Source of the DNA: Geitlerinema sp. BBD 1991-9 | GTDB lineage: Bacteria; Cyanobacteriota; Cyanobacteriia; Cyanobacteriales; Geitlerinemataceae | Assembly (NCBI GenBank): GCA_001657325.1 | Contig: LWRO01000013.1 | Location: 17,747 to 81,746 of the forward strand | Length of the DNA: 64,000 nucleotides | Direction of reading: 5' to 3' | In this document: piece by piece, positions 1 to 9,071 of the stretch | Numbering within the stretch: the first letter of the stretch is position 1 | Layout: each line of letters starts with the position of its first letter | Position numbers and translations under genes: made by a program | The notes under the pieces: generated by a model | Told to the model about the DNA's origin: nothing | The model's database searches: none | The model's input: only the letters and a program-made list of their open reading frames with translations

Positions 1-181
1 TCTTTTATCGTTTGAGTTTGTATGGTTGCAGTCGGCGCTCTGTGAGTCTTTGCTTCGGTTAAGAGGGCCGACAGTTTCTCAATACTATACAGTTATAACT
101 GAAACTCGCTCGATTGGCAAGAGCTATCTGTAAAAAATGCCAATCTGAGGGAGTCTCCCTCCCAAACGGCCGGCAAAATCA

Positions 182-1120
182 TCAGTAGAGGTTCGGAAAA
201 TTCGGCGTTGACAAAGTGCTGGCCCGATCGAGTATCCATTGTTGCACGATCTCGTTAACTTCTTCAGGGGCTTCGTCTTGCGGACAATGACCGACCCCTT
301 CCAGGGTGACGAACGCATCCACCGCGTCGTACTGCTCGAGCGATCGAGCCAGTGCGATAGGTTCCCACGGATCTTCGCTCCCCCACACGATCAGCGTCGA
401 ACAGGGCAGTCGATCGAGCAACTCTTCTGGTAGCGGTCCCTGAGAATAGCGGGTAAATGCAACAAAGACATCGCTGGCGCGAGGATCTTTCGACGGTTCC
501 ACGAGGAGTTCCACGAGTTCGTCCGTGACCGCTTCCTGGCGTTGGTACGCTTGCAACAGAATATTGCGAACCGTCTTCGGCGTCGCCAGCTGATTGAAAA
601 AGAAGTCGCCGATCGGTTTAACCGCAAGTAAGTTTTGTAACACCGGTGCGCCGAGGCGTTTCAAAAACGATTGCGTTTGGCGGCGTTTGTCGTGCAGTAA
701 CCGCAGCGAACAATTGAGTTGTACGATACCGCGAACCCAGTCAGGGTGGGTGACCGCCGTTTGCATTGCCACGATACACCCGATCGAGTTCCCTACGAGA
801 AACGACGCTTCGCCCACCACCTCGCGACAGAAATCCGCGACGAGAGCGCCCCAGGTTTCAAAGGTGTAATCCACCACTAAACCGGGGGTGGGTTTGTGGG
901 ATTGACCGAACCCCAACAAATCCAGGGCGTAAACGCGATGGTTGCGGGCGAGAATGGGAATATTTTTGCGCCAATGACCGATCGATGCCCCGAAACCGTG
1001 AACGAGGACGATCGCCGAACCCGTATCGCCTCGCTGTTGGTAGCAAATATTGAAGCCGCGCCAGCGCCAAAATCGATCGATTGCGATCTCGGGTTTGGGC
1101 GTTGCAGGAGAAACAGACAC
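182..1120 (-). CDS. alpha/beta-fold hydrolase
   Basis: This is a 312-residue single-domain alpha/beta hydrolase with no signal peptide. The oxyanion loop HGFGAS lies near residues 41-46. The nucleophile elbow GNSIG places Ser112, the acidic residue is Asp250 in WGSEDPW, and the catalytic histidine is His278 in GVGHCPQ, so the triad is complete. The N-terminal pattern (RGFNICYQQRG followed by HGFGAS) resembles the cyanobacterial and plastid hydrolases often annotated as pheophytinase-like, but the substrate cannot be read from sequence. It is transcribed leftward, separate from the small zinc-ribbon gene behind it. The start at MSVSPATP precedes the first conserved block by a normal distance. 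Confidence 0.85.
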   Translation of the reverse strand: MSVSPATPKPEIAIDRFWRWRGFNICYQQRGDTGSAIVLVHGFGASIGHWRKNIPILARNHRVYALDLLGFGQSHKPTPGLVVDYTFETWGALVADFCREVVGEASFLVGNSIGCIVAMQTAVTHPDWVRGIVQLNCSLRLLHDKRRQTQSFLKRLGAPVLQNLLAVKPIGDFFFNQLATPKTVRNILLQAYQRQEAVTDELVELLVEPSKDPRASDVFVAFTRYSQGPLPEELLDRLPCSTLIVWGSEDPWEPIALARSLEQYDAVDAFVTLEGVGHCPQDEAPEEVNEIVQQWILDRASTLSTPNFPNLY

Positions 1121-1317
1121 AATCCTTGGAACGACGAAACTTCTATAGTTCTAGTGTAATTCGATCGACCAAACGGGCAACTCCACAAATACTGAGGCTC
1201 TCATCTGGGACGAGCATAATCCAGAAACAGTAAAAGTAGGGTTTTCCCGCTCTGACTGTTCCTGGATCGCTCGATCGGCGACTATCGCCTTAAAAATCTC
1301 CGTTTTCCAACTCGTTC

Positions 1318-1491
1318 CTAGGCCGCATTCGGGGTTTTAGCCGGAGTAGCGGTTTGGGGAAGTGGTGCAACACCGTTTTCAGAAGGGGCGGGCATCGAAA
1401 ACGTACAAGACGAACAGTACCAATACAGTAGGTTCGTTCGCACGTGTTGCAGCATCGATTTACCGCAGCAAGGGCAAGATTTAACAGCCAT
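1318..1491 (-). CDS. small zinc-ribbon protein
   Basis: This 57-residue protein begins MAVKSCPCCGKSML. Cys6/Cys9 and Cys26/Cys29 (YWYCSSC) form two knuckles that would bind one zinc ion. The last 25 residues are Pro/Ala-rich and probably disordered. A clear Shine-Dalgarno sequence, AAGGAG, sits eight bases before the ATG. Short proteins with the YW(F/Y)C-x2-C signature are common in cyanobacteria, but I know of no assigned function. It lies 23 bases downstream of the glycosyltransferase gene on the same strand and may be cotranscribed with it. Confidence 0.65.
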   Translation of the reverse strand: MAVKSCPCCGKSMLQHVRTNLLYWYCSSCTFSMPAPSENGVAPLPQTATPAKTPNAA

Positions 1492-1514
1492 ACAATCTCC
1501 TTAAATCCAGTTTG

Positions 1515-2594
1515 TTATGCCGCTAACGTCGGTTCGCCATCAGCTAGAGCAGATCGCATCCAGAATTGGTTAACCACTTTCTGATAAGCGGCTTCATATT
1601 TTTCGACCATACTCGCAACGCTGAAATGTCGGAGAACCCAGTCACGGCTGTACTGGCGGTTGAGTTCGGCCGCTTTGGGGATCGCTTCGATCGCCTCGCC
1701 GACTGTTTCGCAAATCAACCCCGTGGTTCCGTGAGCGATGACTTCAGGAACAGCACCGCGTTTAAACGCGATAACCGGGGTTCCCGTACACATCGACTCG
1801 ATCGAAACTAATCCAAAGGGTTCTTCCCATGTAACCGGGAACAGCGTCGCCGTTGCATAGCCTAAAAACCGTACTTTATCGTAATGGGACAGTTCGCCGT
1901 GGTATTGAATTTGACGGCCGTCGATATGGGGGGCAATTTGGGTTTCAAAGTCCGTTCGATCGACGAGATCGACTTTCCCCGCAATTTTCAACGTCCATCC
2001 CGTCCGTTTGGCGATCTCGATGGCATGGTGAAGGCCTTTCTCGGGAGAAAGTCGTCCTAAAAACGCCAAATAGGGCGGATCGTCAGCGGGTTCTTCCACG
2101 AAGGGATAGTTCTCAGGATCGATCCCGTTGTGAACGGTGCGGACGTAATTTAATTCCGGGAAACGTTGCTGTTGCGCGTCGCTGATGCTGATAAACGGCT
2201 GATGTCGATATTGGGCGAAAACCGCTTGTTTTTCTCGGTTTAACCCTTTATAAAGCGTATGAACGACGGGTACGTCGAACTGTTCGGCATGAGAAAGTGC
2301 CAGATAACCCGTGTGAAAGTGAACGAGATCGAATTCGTTCGCTCGATCGAACACTTGCTGGTATTGCAACGCTTCGTAAGACTGGAGATCGCCACCGTCG
2401 GGATCGAAACGCAACGCTGTCGGACAGATGGCTGCCAGACGTGCCAAGGTTTGAGAGTCTCCTGAAGCAAAGAGAGTGACTTGGTGGCCTCGCCGGACGA
2501 GTTCGTCGGTAAGGTGTCCGACCACGAGTTCGACACCGCCGTAACCCGGAGGAGGAACCCGTTCCCACAAAGGTGCAACTTGAGCAATACGCAT
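1515..2594 (-). CDS. GT4-family glycosyltransferase
   Basis: This is a 359-residue retaining GT-B glycosyltransferase. The N-terminal acceptor domain carries the glycine-rich PPPGYGGVE loop used in sugar-nucleotide binding. The C-terminal donor domain carries FLGRLSPEKG and the E-x7-E motif in EEPFGLVSIESM, followed by GTPVIAFKRGAVPEVI. I placed the start at MRIAQVAPLW because GGAGAGG sits eight bases upstream; an upstream in-frame ATG would add 34 basic, unconserved residues. The family transfers sugars to lipids, proteins or polysaccharides, and sequence alone does not show which. The gene shares its strand with the downstream zinc-ribbon gene. Confidence 0.85.
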   Translation of the reverse strand: MRIAQVAPLWERVPPPGYGGVELVVGHLTDELVRRGHQVTLFASGDSQTLARLAAICPTALRFDPDGGDLQSYEALQYQQVFDRANEFDLVHFHTGYLALSHAEQFDVPVVHTLYKGLNREKQAVFAQYRHQPFISISDAQQQRFPELNYVRTVHNGIDPENYPFVEEPADDPPYLAFLGRLSPEKGLHHAIEIAKRTGWTLKIAGKVDLVDRTDFETQIAPHIDGRQIQYHGELSHYDKVRFLGYATATLFPVTWEEPFGLVSIESMCTGTPVIAFKRGAVPEVIAHGTTGLICETVGEAIEAIPKAAELNRQYSRDWVLRHFSVASMVEKYEAAYQKVVNQFWMRSALADGEPTLAA

Positions 2595-3018
2595 GATGGT
2601 TTTCCTCTCCTTTGCCATGGAGGACAGAAATCGAGCCGTGCGAAACCGCGCAAATTTCGAGGGAAATTTGGAAAATCGAGAGATTTGGCTTCGCAAAAGG
2701 CTGGAGTTAAAAAACGTGTTGGGTCGATCTAACCGAAATCGCCTAAGGGCATCATCACTGCCTCCTGGAATGAATTAGGCTATCGGGAGGAAGTATCGCA
2801 TTCCCAGAAACCACTGACGGTGTTCGAGTTGGGTGAAACAATGCGTTACATTCCGCCAACGATCGAGATCTTTGCCGATGTCTGTTCGACCTGTCGAGTC
2901 CGGTTAACCGAACTTCATCGAGTTCGAGGGTTGGCTTCCGTCAGTCGAAATTGAGGTCGATCGCTAGATTGACAGTCGATTTGCGGGTTTTCAGGGATTT
3001 TTCGCGATCGAGTCCCTT
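2595..3018. other. intergenic, nothing recognised
   Basis: This 424-bp gap between the glycosyltransferase start and the gamma-glutamyltransferase stop has no convincing ORF, RNA or terminator. The promoter of the glycosyltransferase should lie at its left end. Confidence 0.5.
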
Positions 3019-4563
3019 TCAAAATCCATTCAACGAACCGCCTTGAGCAACCGCTCCAGCGCGGCGAGAATCGGCAGCGGCGATCGATCCCGTTTGCGGT
3101 TCCCATAACGCTGCCTGAACACCTCCGAAGTACAGAGAAGGTTGGGGGAATGGATAGAGAGAAAATCCCGACAAAGGCGTAACCGACAAACCCGGCTCGA
3201 ACGCAATTCTCAGCACTTCTTCAATGACTTCAACGTGAAGTCGAGGCGATTCGACAGCCTCCGATAAAGACAGACCCCCTTGGATAAAGCGCAACAAGAC
3301 CTGAGCGATGGCGGTGGTAATGCGAGACGCACCAGGCGATCCGATCGATAACACAGCACCATCCGATCGCCGAGCGAGCGTTGGAGCCATATTCGACGAC
3401 AGACGGGTTCCCGGATGCAAATCCCCTAAACCGTGAGGATGGAGATCGATTTCCCCCAAAGAATTGTTCAACCATAAACCCGTCCCCTCTACCATGACCC
3501 CAGACCCGTATCCCGCCGACGCACTAATCGAACAGGCGAGACCGTCAGTATCCACTGCCGAAATATGAATGGTGGAGGGAGATTTCATCCAAGCGTGCAA
3601 GTTATTGCCCTCAGCGAGTTCCAGCAATTCAGAAACCGCTACAGGCAGATCTCGCGCCCCATCAAGGCGTTGGTTGCGATAGTCCAGCACCGCCTTTTGA
3701 ATCTCGACGAGTTGGCGAACTGAGGCAACATCCCATTGAGAACAGGGGTAACGATCGAATAACAGCAGCATTGCCGCCAAACAAGCCCCCCCAATGGCAG
3801 GCTGCGGATTGGTCGCGATTTCCCAATCCCCAAAGCGCAGGCGTAGCGGGGAGCGCGCGATAGCTTGATAAGCGGCTAGATCTTCCGCGGCGAGCAGACC
3901 GTCGTTTTCTTGAATTTCTGCGGCGATGCGCTGTCCGATCTCCCCCGTATAGAAGGCATCGATCCCTCGATCGGCAATTAGCCGCAGACTGTCCGCCAGA
4001 CCGGGAACGCGAACGATCTCGCCAGCTTGAAGTAAGCTGCCATCGCGATGGTGTAACGTTCGATAGCTTTGAGGGTGCCAGCTAAAAATCGCGTCGTGCG
4101 TGTAGCGCAAATATTCCGCCGCGCCCCCCGTTAGCGGAAACCCCCGTTCGGCCCATTCCAGTGCAGGCGTGACCACCGTACTCCAGGGAAGAACGCCGTA
4201 TTGCTCGGATGCCATGCCTAAACCGGCAAAGATCCCCGGAGTTGCAACAGAACCGTAACCCACGATGTTGCTCATTCTGCCGCCGTAATCGAAGAAAACC
4301 TCAGTCGCACCTCGACCGAGCTGCAATGACGGTAAGCCGCGTCCGGGCATTTCAGCATAAGCATCGATAACGACCGGTTCGATCTCTGGCGGCCAGATCG
4401 CAATAAAGCCGCCGGCCCCGGGAGCCATCACACCGACATCGGTACACATCGACACGAGGGTGGCGGCCAGCGCTGCATCGACTGCGTTGCCTCCCCAGTC
4501 GGCAACCTTAGCACCAGCATCGGCTGAGATTTGAGAGCCAGCAGCAATTGTGACGTTTGGCAT
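3019..4563 (-). CDS. ggt: gamma-glutamyltransferase family protein
   Basis: This 514-residue Ntn-hydrolase resembles gamma-glutamyltranspeptidase. The start of the small subunit is visible in STIHISAVDTDG, where the threonine aligns with the catalytic, autocleavage Thr391 of the E. coli enzyme. It is followed by the GSGVMVEGTG and LNNSLGE blocks and by SSNMAPTL and GSPGASRI, which form the substrate pocket. The enzyme would hydrolyse or transfer the gamma-glutamyl group of glutathione and related compounds. No signal peptide is evident from the start at MPNVTIAAG, so it may be cytoplasmic. An upstream in-frame ATG at 4641 would add 26 basic residues. The gene is monocistronic and divergent from the multicopper oxidase. 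Confidence 0.85.
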   Translation of the reverse strand: MPNVTIAAGSQISADAGAKVADWGGNAVDAALAATLVSMCTDVGVMAPGAGGFIAIWPPEIEPVVIDAYAEMPGRGLPSLQLGRGATEVFFDYGGRMSNIVGYGSVATPGIFAGLGMASEQYGVLPWSTVVTPALEWAERGFPLTGGAAEYLRYTHDAIFSWHPQSYRTLHHRDGSLLQAGEIVRVPGLADSLRLIADRGIDAFYTGEIGQRIAAEIQENDGLLAAEDLAAYQAIARSPLRLRFGDWEIATNPQPAIGGACLAAMLLLFDRYPCSQWDVASVRQLVEIQKAVLDYRNQRLDGARDLPVAVSELLELAEGNNLHAWMKSPSTIHISAVDTDGLACSISASAGYGSGVMVEGTGLWLNNSLGEIDLHPHGLGDLHPGTRLSSNMAPTLARRSDGAVLSIGSPGASRITTAIAQVLLRFIQGGLSLSEAVESPRLHVEVIEEVLRIAFEPGLSVTPLSGFSLYPFPQPSLYFGGVQAALWEPQTGSIAAADSRRAGAVAQGGSLNGF

Positions 4564-4930
4564 GGTTCGATCGAGAAGCGTTTGTGAAGGAAAATCAAGG
4601 CGTTTGAATCTGCCCACTATTTTCCATGGAGCCAGAATCAAAGATGGTATTCAACCCTTCTTACTCATTCTTGAAAAATTCTTGAAAAATTCTCAAAAAT
4701 ATTTAAGTCCACAATTGTTGCAACAAATTGAGTACTTTTCTATAAAACAATTTGACAATAATGTTTTGTTGAATTCGCTTATTTTACAATCTTCATGCCC
4801 CAGATTGCTGCAAGATCGGCACTCATAATTCATGAGATTTATTTTTGTAAAATAAAATTAATTCTGTAAGCGTTTTATAGCGCGAGTTTGACAAAGAAGC
4901 CATCCTGGGTGAAAGCATGTGGTAATAGCG
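4564..4930. other. divergent intergenic region with 11-bp tandem repeat
   Basis: This AT-rich gap lies between two divergent genes and should hold both promoters. Positions 4667-4699 hold three tandem copies of an 11-mer, ATTCTTGAAAA twice and then ATTCTCAAAAA. I could not assign a clear -35/-10 pair. Confidence 0.5.
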
Positions 4931-6508
4931 ATGTCTTTAAATCGACGTGATTTTTTAAGATGGGGAACAGTTGGTAGTGCGTTGTTCATCGCCCCTTTCA
5001 GCGTCCCACAACCCGCCTGGGCGTTAAGTCCACAAATCCCAAGATTTCGGCAACCCTTTAGGAGACTCTCTGAGTTAAAACCCGTCCGCAGCGACACCAC
5101 AACCGACTACTACGAAATCCGCGCTCAAAAAGCCCGAGTCGATATTTTGCCAGGAACAAAAACCGAAATTTGGGGCTATAACGGACTGTTTCCAGGGCCG
5201 ATCGTTCGACAGCAGGGTGGTAAGCGAAGTGAGGGCGGCCGTCAATCTGTCGTGCGATTTATCAATCAGCTCGGCCAAGACGATCGCGGTGATGACATCG
5301 AGATCGTGACACATCTCCACGGCATGGCCTCCCTGCCTCAATACGACGGTTTTGCAGAAGATTTAATTCCACGGGACTATTTCAAAGATTACATTTATCC
5401 CAACGATCGAGCCGCAACCATTTGGTATCACGATCGCACCATCGACAAAACCGCTCGCAACGTCTATCGGGGACTTGCGGGAATGTATATCGTCGAGGAT
5501 CGCGTCGAGCGAGATTTACCCTTACCGAAAGGTTCCTATGACGTGCCGTCGATCCTTCAAGATGCGTTCTTTGCCCCGGACGGTCGCATGGTGTTCGACG
5601 ATCGAGGTCAAAGAAGCCTCTATGGTGATGTCGCCCTCATTAATGGGGTTCCTTGGCCGCGCATGGAAGTCGCGAATCGCAAGTACCGTTTCCGCCTGCT
5701 CAATGCCTCGGGATCGCGAGCCTATAACTTGGCACTCAGTCGGGACGAACGGCGGCTGACGTTGGGTGAAACGCTGGTGGTGATTGGTTCCGATGGCGGA
5801 CTTTTAGGGGAACCCGTCGAGGTCAAAACGCCTTATCAAGTCCTTGAAATTGGCATGGCCGAACGCTACGAGGTCATGATCGACTTTTCTCGCTATCCCG
5901 TGGGCAGTTCGGTCTATCTCAAGAACATTGGCTTTACGGGTAGCATCGACACCGATAATCGGATTCACACACTCATGCGATTTGACGTGGTGCGCGAGGA
6001 ACCAGACGACAGTGCAATTCCAGAGACTCTGCGTCCCGTGGAACGCTTGTCTCCTAACAATGCCGTCCGTACCCGCACGTTCCGCTTCGCTCGCAACTTT
6101 AACAGTTGGGTAATTAACAACCACGAATGGAACGCCGATTTTGTGATGGCGAATCCGAATGCTGGGGACGTCGAAATTTGGGAACTCGTCAACCCCGGTA
6201 GCGGCTGGTTCCATCCCGTCCACATCCATCTGATCGATATGCAAATGCTCGATCGAAACGGATTAGCGCCTCGTCCCTACGAACGAGGTTGGAAGGATGT
6301 TTTCCACGTCGGCGAGTTTGAAACAGTGCGGATTATCGGCAAGTTCGGCACCCGAGACGGACAATACATCAACGGCAAATTTATGATGCACTGTCACAAT
6401 CTCGTCCACGAAGACCATTCGATGATGACGGTCTTTGAAGTGGGTGTAAACGGCACCGATCCCAGGTCAGCACCCGCGCTACCGATTTCAGAGATGCAAC
6501 CGCTCTAA
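4931..6508 (+). CDS. Tat-exported multicopper oxidase with an altered type-3 site
   Basis: This 525-residue protein is a three-cupredoxin multicopper oxidase. The N-terminus MSLNRRDFLRWG plus a hydrophobic stretch ending near AWA is a twin-arginine signal peptide. The four copper motifs are HLHG (His128, His130), WYHDR (His167), HPVHIH (His428, 431, 433) and HCHNLVHEDHSMM (His487, Cys488, His489, His493, Met498). The type-1 site is intact. In the second motif the usual HDH reads HDR, so Arg169 replaces a type-3 copper ligand. The domain order resembles the CotA/bilirubin oxidase branch. A GTG at 4919 is in frame, but the ATG at 4931 suits the Tat peptide better. The protein would act in periplasm or thylakoid lumen. 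Confidence 0.85.
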   Translation: MSLNRRDFLRWGTVGSALFIAPFSVPQPAWALSPQIPRFRQPFRRLSELKPVRSDTTTDYYEIRAQKARVDILPGTKTEIWGYNGLFPGPIVRQQGGKRSEGGRQSVVRFINQLGQDDRGDDIEIVTHLHGMASLPQYDGFAEDLIPRDYFKDYIYPNDRAATIWYHDRTIDKTARNVYRGLAGMYIVEDRVERDLPLPKGSYDVPSILQDAFFAPDGRMVFDDRGQRSLYGDVALINGVPWPRMEVANRKYRFRLLNASGSRAYNLALSRDERRLTLGETLVVIGSDGGLLGEPVEVKTPYQVLEIGMAERYEVMIDFSRYPVGSSVYLKNIGFTGSIDTDNRIHTLMRFDVVREEPDDSAIPETLRPVERLSPNNAVRTRTFRFARNFNSWVINNHEWNADFVMANPNAGDVEIWELVNPGSGWFHPVHIHLIDMQMLDRNGLAPRPYERGWKDVFHVGEFETVRIIGKFGTRDGQYINGKFMMHCHNLVHEDHSMMTVFEVGVNGTDPRSAPALPISEMQPL

Positions 6509-6520
6509 AACCGCTTTAAA

Positions 6521-6856
6521 CTAACGACCCGCACCGTAAACTTCTTCGTCATAGACTTCGATCGCCTCCATATTGTAAGGATGGGGCGGTTTCTCGTAGG
6601 TTTTTTTCTTCTGGGATCGCGCTGATGGAGCAGAGCGTTCCGACGACTTCTCAACCGTTGGCTTAGTTTGACCCGAGCGTCGATTGTCGCGAGGCGAGGG
6701 TTGTGCTTCAGGGCGAACGGTGGGAACCGATCGATCCGGAGTCGTCGGGGAAGTTTGGGCGAGCGTCGGAGAAGCCCACAATAACAACAAACAGCACGCC
6801 AAACAGCATGAAATTGCTGTTATCAGTCTTTGTAACAGTCTTTGAGCGTTAATCAT
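6521..6856 (-). CDS. small exported proline/serine-rich protein
   Basis: This 111-residue protein has a signal peptide (basic N-terminus, hydrophobic core about residues 12-28, cleavage after SPTLAQ). A low-complexity Pro/Ser/Arg middle follows, then a short conserved-looking tail, PYNMEAIEVYDEEVYGAGR. The acidic C-terminal motif resembles tails of other small cyanobacterial exported proteins, with no known function. It converges with the multicopper oxidase and ends only 12 bases from it. Confidence 0.6.
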   Translation of the reverse strand: MINAQRLLQRLITAISCCLACCLLLLWASPTLAQTSPTTPDRSVPTVRPEAQPSPRDNRRSGQTKPTVEKSSERSAPSARSQKKKTYEKPPHPYNMEAIEVYDEEVYGAGR

Positions 6857-6988
6857 GACCGATCCTTGGAAGCGAACGGGGATGACCGAATTCTAACGCT
6901 AGAAAGTTGCAATTGACTGCCCGTTCGAGGAAGTCGTGAAGGATGATGCTACATTGATCTTTAGGTTACAGTTGCCGTTTGCGTTTGC

Positions 6989-7020
6989 CATTGCGTGTAT
7001 TTGGCATTGCGTGTATTTGG
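6989..7020. repeat. 16-bp tandem repeat before thrS
   Basis: Two perfect copies of CATTGCGTGTATTTGG stand head to tail, followed by the first five bases of a third. They lie in the thrS leader, 32 bases before the chosen start codon. Confidence 0.8.
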
Positions 7021-7051
7021 CATTGTTAACGTGTCATCGATCGAATTGCCC

Positions 7052-8881
7052 ATGTCACCCTCATCGTCCCAAGTCGCCGAAGCCGTGGAAGAACCGATTC
7101 GTCTCCCTCGCACCCGTGAATCCGATCGCCTCAAACGCATTCGCCACACGGCATCTCACGTGATGGCGATGGCAGTACAGCGTTTGTTTCCCGAAACTCA
7201 GGTGACGATCGGCCCGTCGACGGAATACGGCTTTTACTACGATTTCGATCGGCCAGAACCGTTTACAGAAAAGGATCTCAAGACCATCAAAAAAGAGATG
7301 GTCAAGATTATCAAACAAAAGCTTCCTGTTGTTCGAGAAGTCGTGACGCGCGAAGAAGCTGAAAAGCGCATCCAAGCCATCAAAGAACCCTACAAACTCG
7401 AAATTCTCGCCGATATCGCCACGGAACCCATCACCCTCTACCACCTCGGCGATCTTTGGTGGGATTTGTGCGCCGGGCCTCACGTAGAAACCACCGGAGA
7501 TCTCAATCCCAAAGCCATCGATCTCGAAAGTATCGCTGGTGCTTACTGGCGTGGCGATGCGAACAACCCCCAACTCCAGCGGATTTACGGAACGGCTTGG
7601 GAAACCCCGGAACAACTCAAGGAATACAAGCGCCGTAAAGAAGAAGCGCTCAAGCGGGATCACCGCAAAGTCGGAAAAGAACTCGGTTTGTTCGTCTTTT
7701 CCGATGCGGTGGGCCCCGGTTTACCCATGTGGACGCCGAAGGGAACGATCCTTCGATCGACCTTGGAAAATTTCCTCAAAGACGAACAGCAAAAACGCGG
7801 CTATCTTGGAGTCGTCACCCCCCACATCGCGCGGGTGGATTTGTTCAAAACCTCGGGACACTGGCAGAACTATAAAGAGGATATGTTCCCGTTGATGGCG
7901 GACGACGAGGAAGCATTACGTGCCGAACAGGGATTCGTCATCAAACCGATGAACTGTCCGTTCCACGTGCAGATTTATAAAAGCGAGCTTCGATCGTACC
8001 GGGATCTGCCCCTGCGGTTGGCGGAGTTCGGGACGGTTTACCGATACGAACAATCGGGAGAACTCGGCGGTTTGACTCGCGTGCGCGGCTTCACTCAAGA
8101 CGACTCGCACCTCTTCGTCACGCCAGATCAACTGGAAACGGAATTTCTCAACGTCGTCGATTTGATTTTGTCGGTGTTCGAGAGCTTGCGCTTGCATCAA
8201 TTCAAAGCGCGTCTGAGTACCCGCGATCGAGAATCCGATAAATACATTGGTTCGGATGAAGCTTGGGATAAGGCAGAAAACGCCATTCGTCACGCCATGA
8301 ACACGCGGGGAATGAGCTATTTTGAAGCACCTGGCGAAGCAGCGTTTTATGGTCCGAAACTCGATTTTATTTTCCAAGACGCACTCGAACGGGAATGGCA
8401 ATTGGGAACGGTTCAAGTGGACTATAACCTTCCCGAACGGTTCGAGTTAGAGTACGTTGCCGAAGATGGTTCTCGCCAGCGTCCCGTGATGATTCACCGT
8501 GCGCCGTTCGGTTCGTTGGAACGGTTAATCGGAATTCTCATCGAGGAATATTCAGGTGATTTTCCGTTGTGGCTCGCGCCGGAACAGGTGCGGTTACTGT
8601 CTGTTAGCGATGAGTTTTTACCGTTTGCGAAGGAAGTCGCCTCGCAGATGCTGCAATTGGGAATTCGCGCTGTAGCGGATACCAGCGGCGAGCGTCTCGG
8701 AAAACTGATTCGCAATGCGGAAAAAGCCAAAATTCCTGTGATGGCAATCGTCGGTGCGAAGGAACAGGAAACGAACAGTCTTAGCGTTCGTACTCGCGTT
8801 TCTGGGGAGTTGGGTTCGATGCCAATTCCTGAAGTTATCGAGAAGTTGAAATCTGCTTTGAATTCTCGCGGCGATTTTTAA
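7052..8881 (+). CDS. thrS: threonyl-tRNA synthetase
   Basis: This 609-residue class II aminoacyl-tRNA synthetase charges tRNA-Thr. The protein begins almost directly with the editing domain (HTASHVM near residue 31, the HxxxH motif that hydrolyses Ser-tRNA-Thr). The catalytic core follows: motif 2 region GGLTRVRGFTQDDSHLF (about 341-357), the zinc cysteine in MNCPFHVQ (about 301), and motif 3 in RAPFGSLERLI. The anticodon-binding domain fills the last 100 residues. The N-terminal TGS domain of E. coli ThrRS is absent, as I recall for other cyanobacterial enzymes. I start at MSPSSSQ; an in-frame upstream start at 6995 would run through the 16-bp tandem repeat. Confidence 0.95.
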   Translation: MSPSSSQVAEAVEEPIRLPRTRESDRLKRIRHTASHVMAMAVQRLFPETQVTIGPSTEYGFYYDFDRPEPFTEKDLKTIKKEMVKIIKQKLPVVREVVTREEAEKRIQAIKEPYKLEILADIATEPITLYHLGDLWWDLCAGPHVETTGDLNPKAIDLESIAGAYWRGDANNPQLQRIYGTAWETPEQLKEYKRRKEEALKRDHRKVGKELGLFVFSDAVGPGLPMWTPKGTILRSTLENFLKDEQQKRGYLGVVTPHIARVDLFKTSGHWQNYKEDMFPLMADDEEALRAEQGFVIKPMNCPFHVQIYKSELRSYRDLPLRLAEFGTVYRYEQSGELGGLTRVRGFTQDDSHLFVTPDQLETEFLNVVDLILSVFESLRLHQFKARLSTRDRESDKYIGSDEAWDKAENAIRHAMNTRGMSYFEAPGEAAFYGPKLDFIFQDALEREWQLGTVQVDYNLPERFELEYVAEDGSRQRPVMIHRAPFGSLERLIGILIEEYSGDFPLWLAPEQVRLLSVSDEFLPFAKEVASQMLQLGIRAVADTSGERLGKLIRNAEKAKIPVMAIVGAKEQETNSLSVRTRVSGELGSMPIPEVIEKLKSALNSRGDF

Positions 8882-8924
8882 GCGTGTTGGTTTAGCGGCT
8901 CGATTTTCAAGCCAAAAGATATTC

Positions 8925-8984
8925 GGGTGCGTGGCGGTGCTATATCGTTCACATCGTAATGATGTTTCACACCGTCACGTACCC
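8925..8984. repeat. long imperfect inverted repeat after thrS
   Basis: The 15-base arms 8925-8939 and 8970-8984 pair completely if two G-U pairs are allowed. The loop contains a second hairpin, ACATC-GTAAT-GATGT (8951-8965). No T-run follows on either strand, so it is not a standard intrinsic terminator. It could be a structured RNA, a processing site or a mobile-element remnant. Confidence 0.6.
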
Positions 8985-9071
8985 AAGCTATTCTGTCCGT
9001 GCTAGTGTTTGCGATCTTTTAAAGTGGAGTGAATACGATGCATTCTACGAATTTTGCAGTAACACGACGTT

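Noticed and set aside
7061..7663. 200-codon minus-strand ORF inside thrS
   Set aside because: It is a shadow of a well-conserved synthetase gene.
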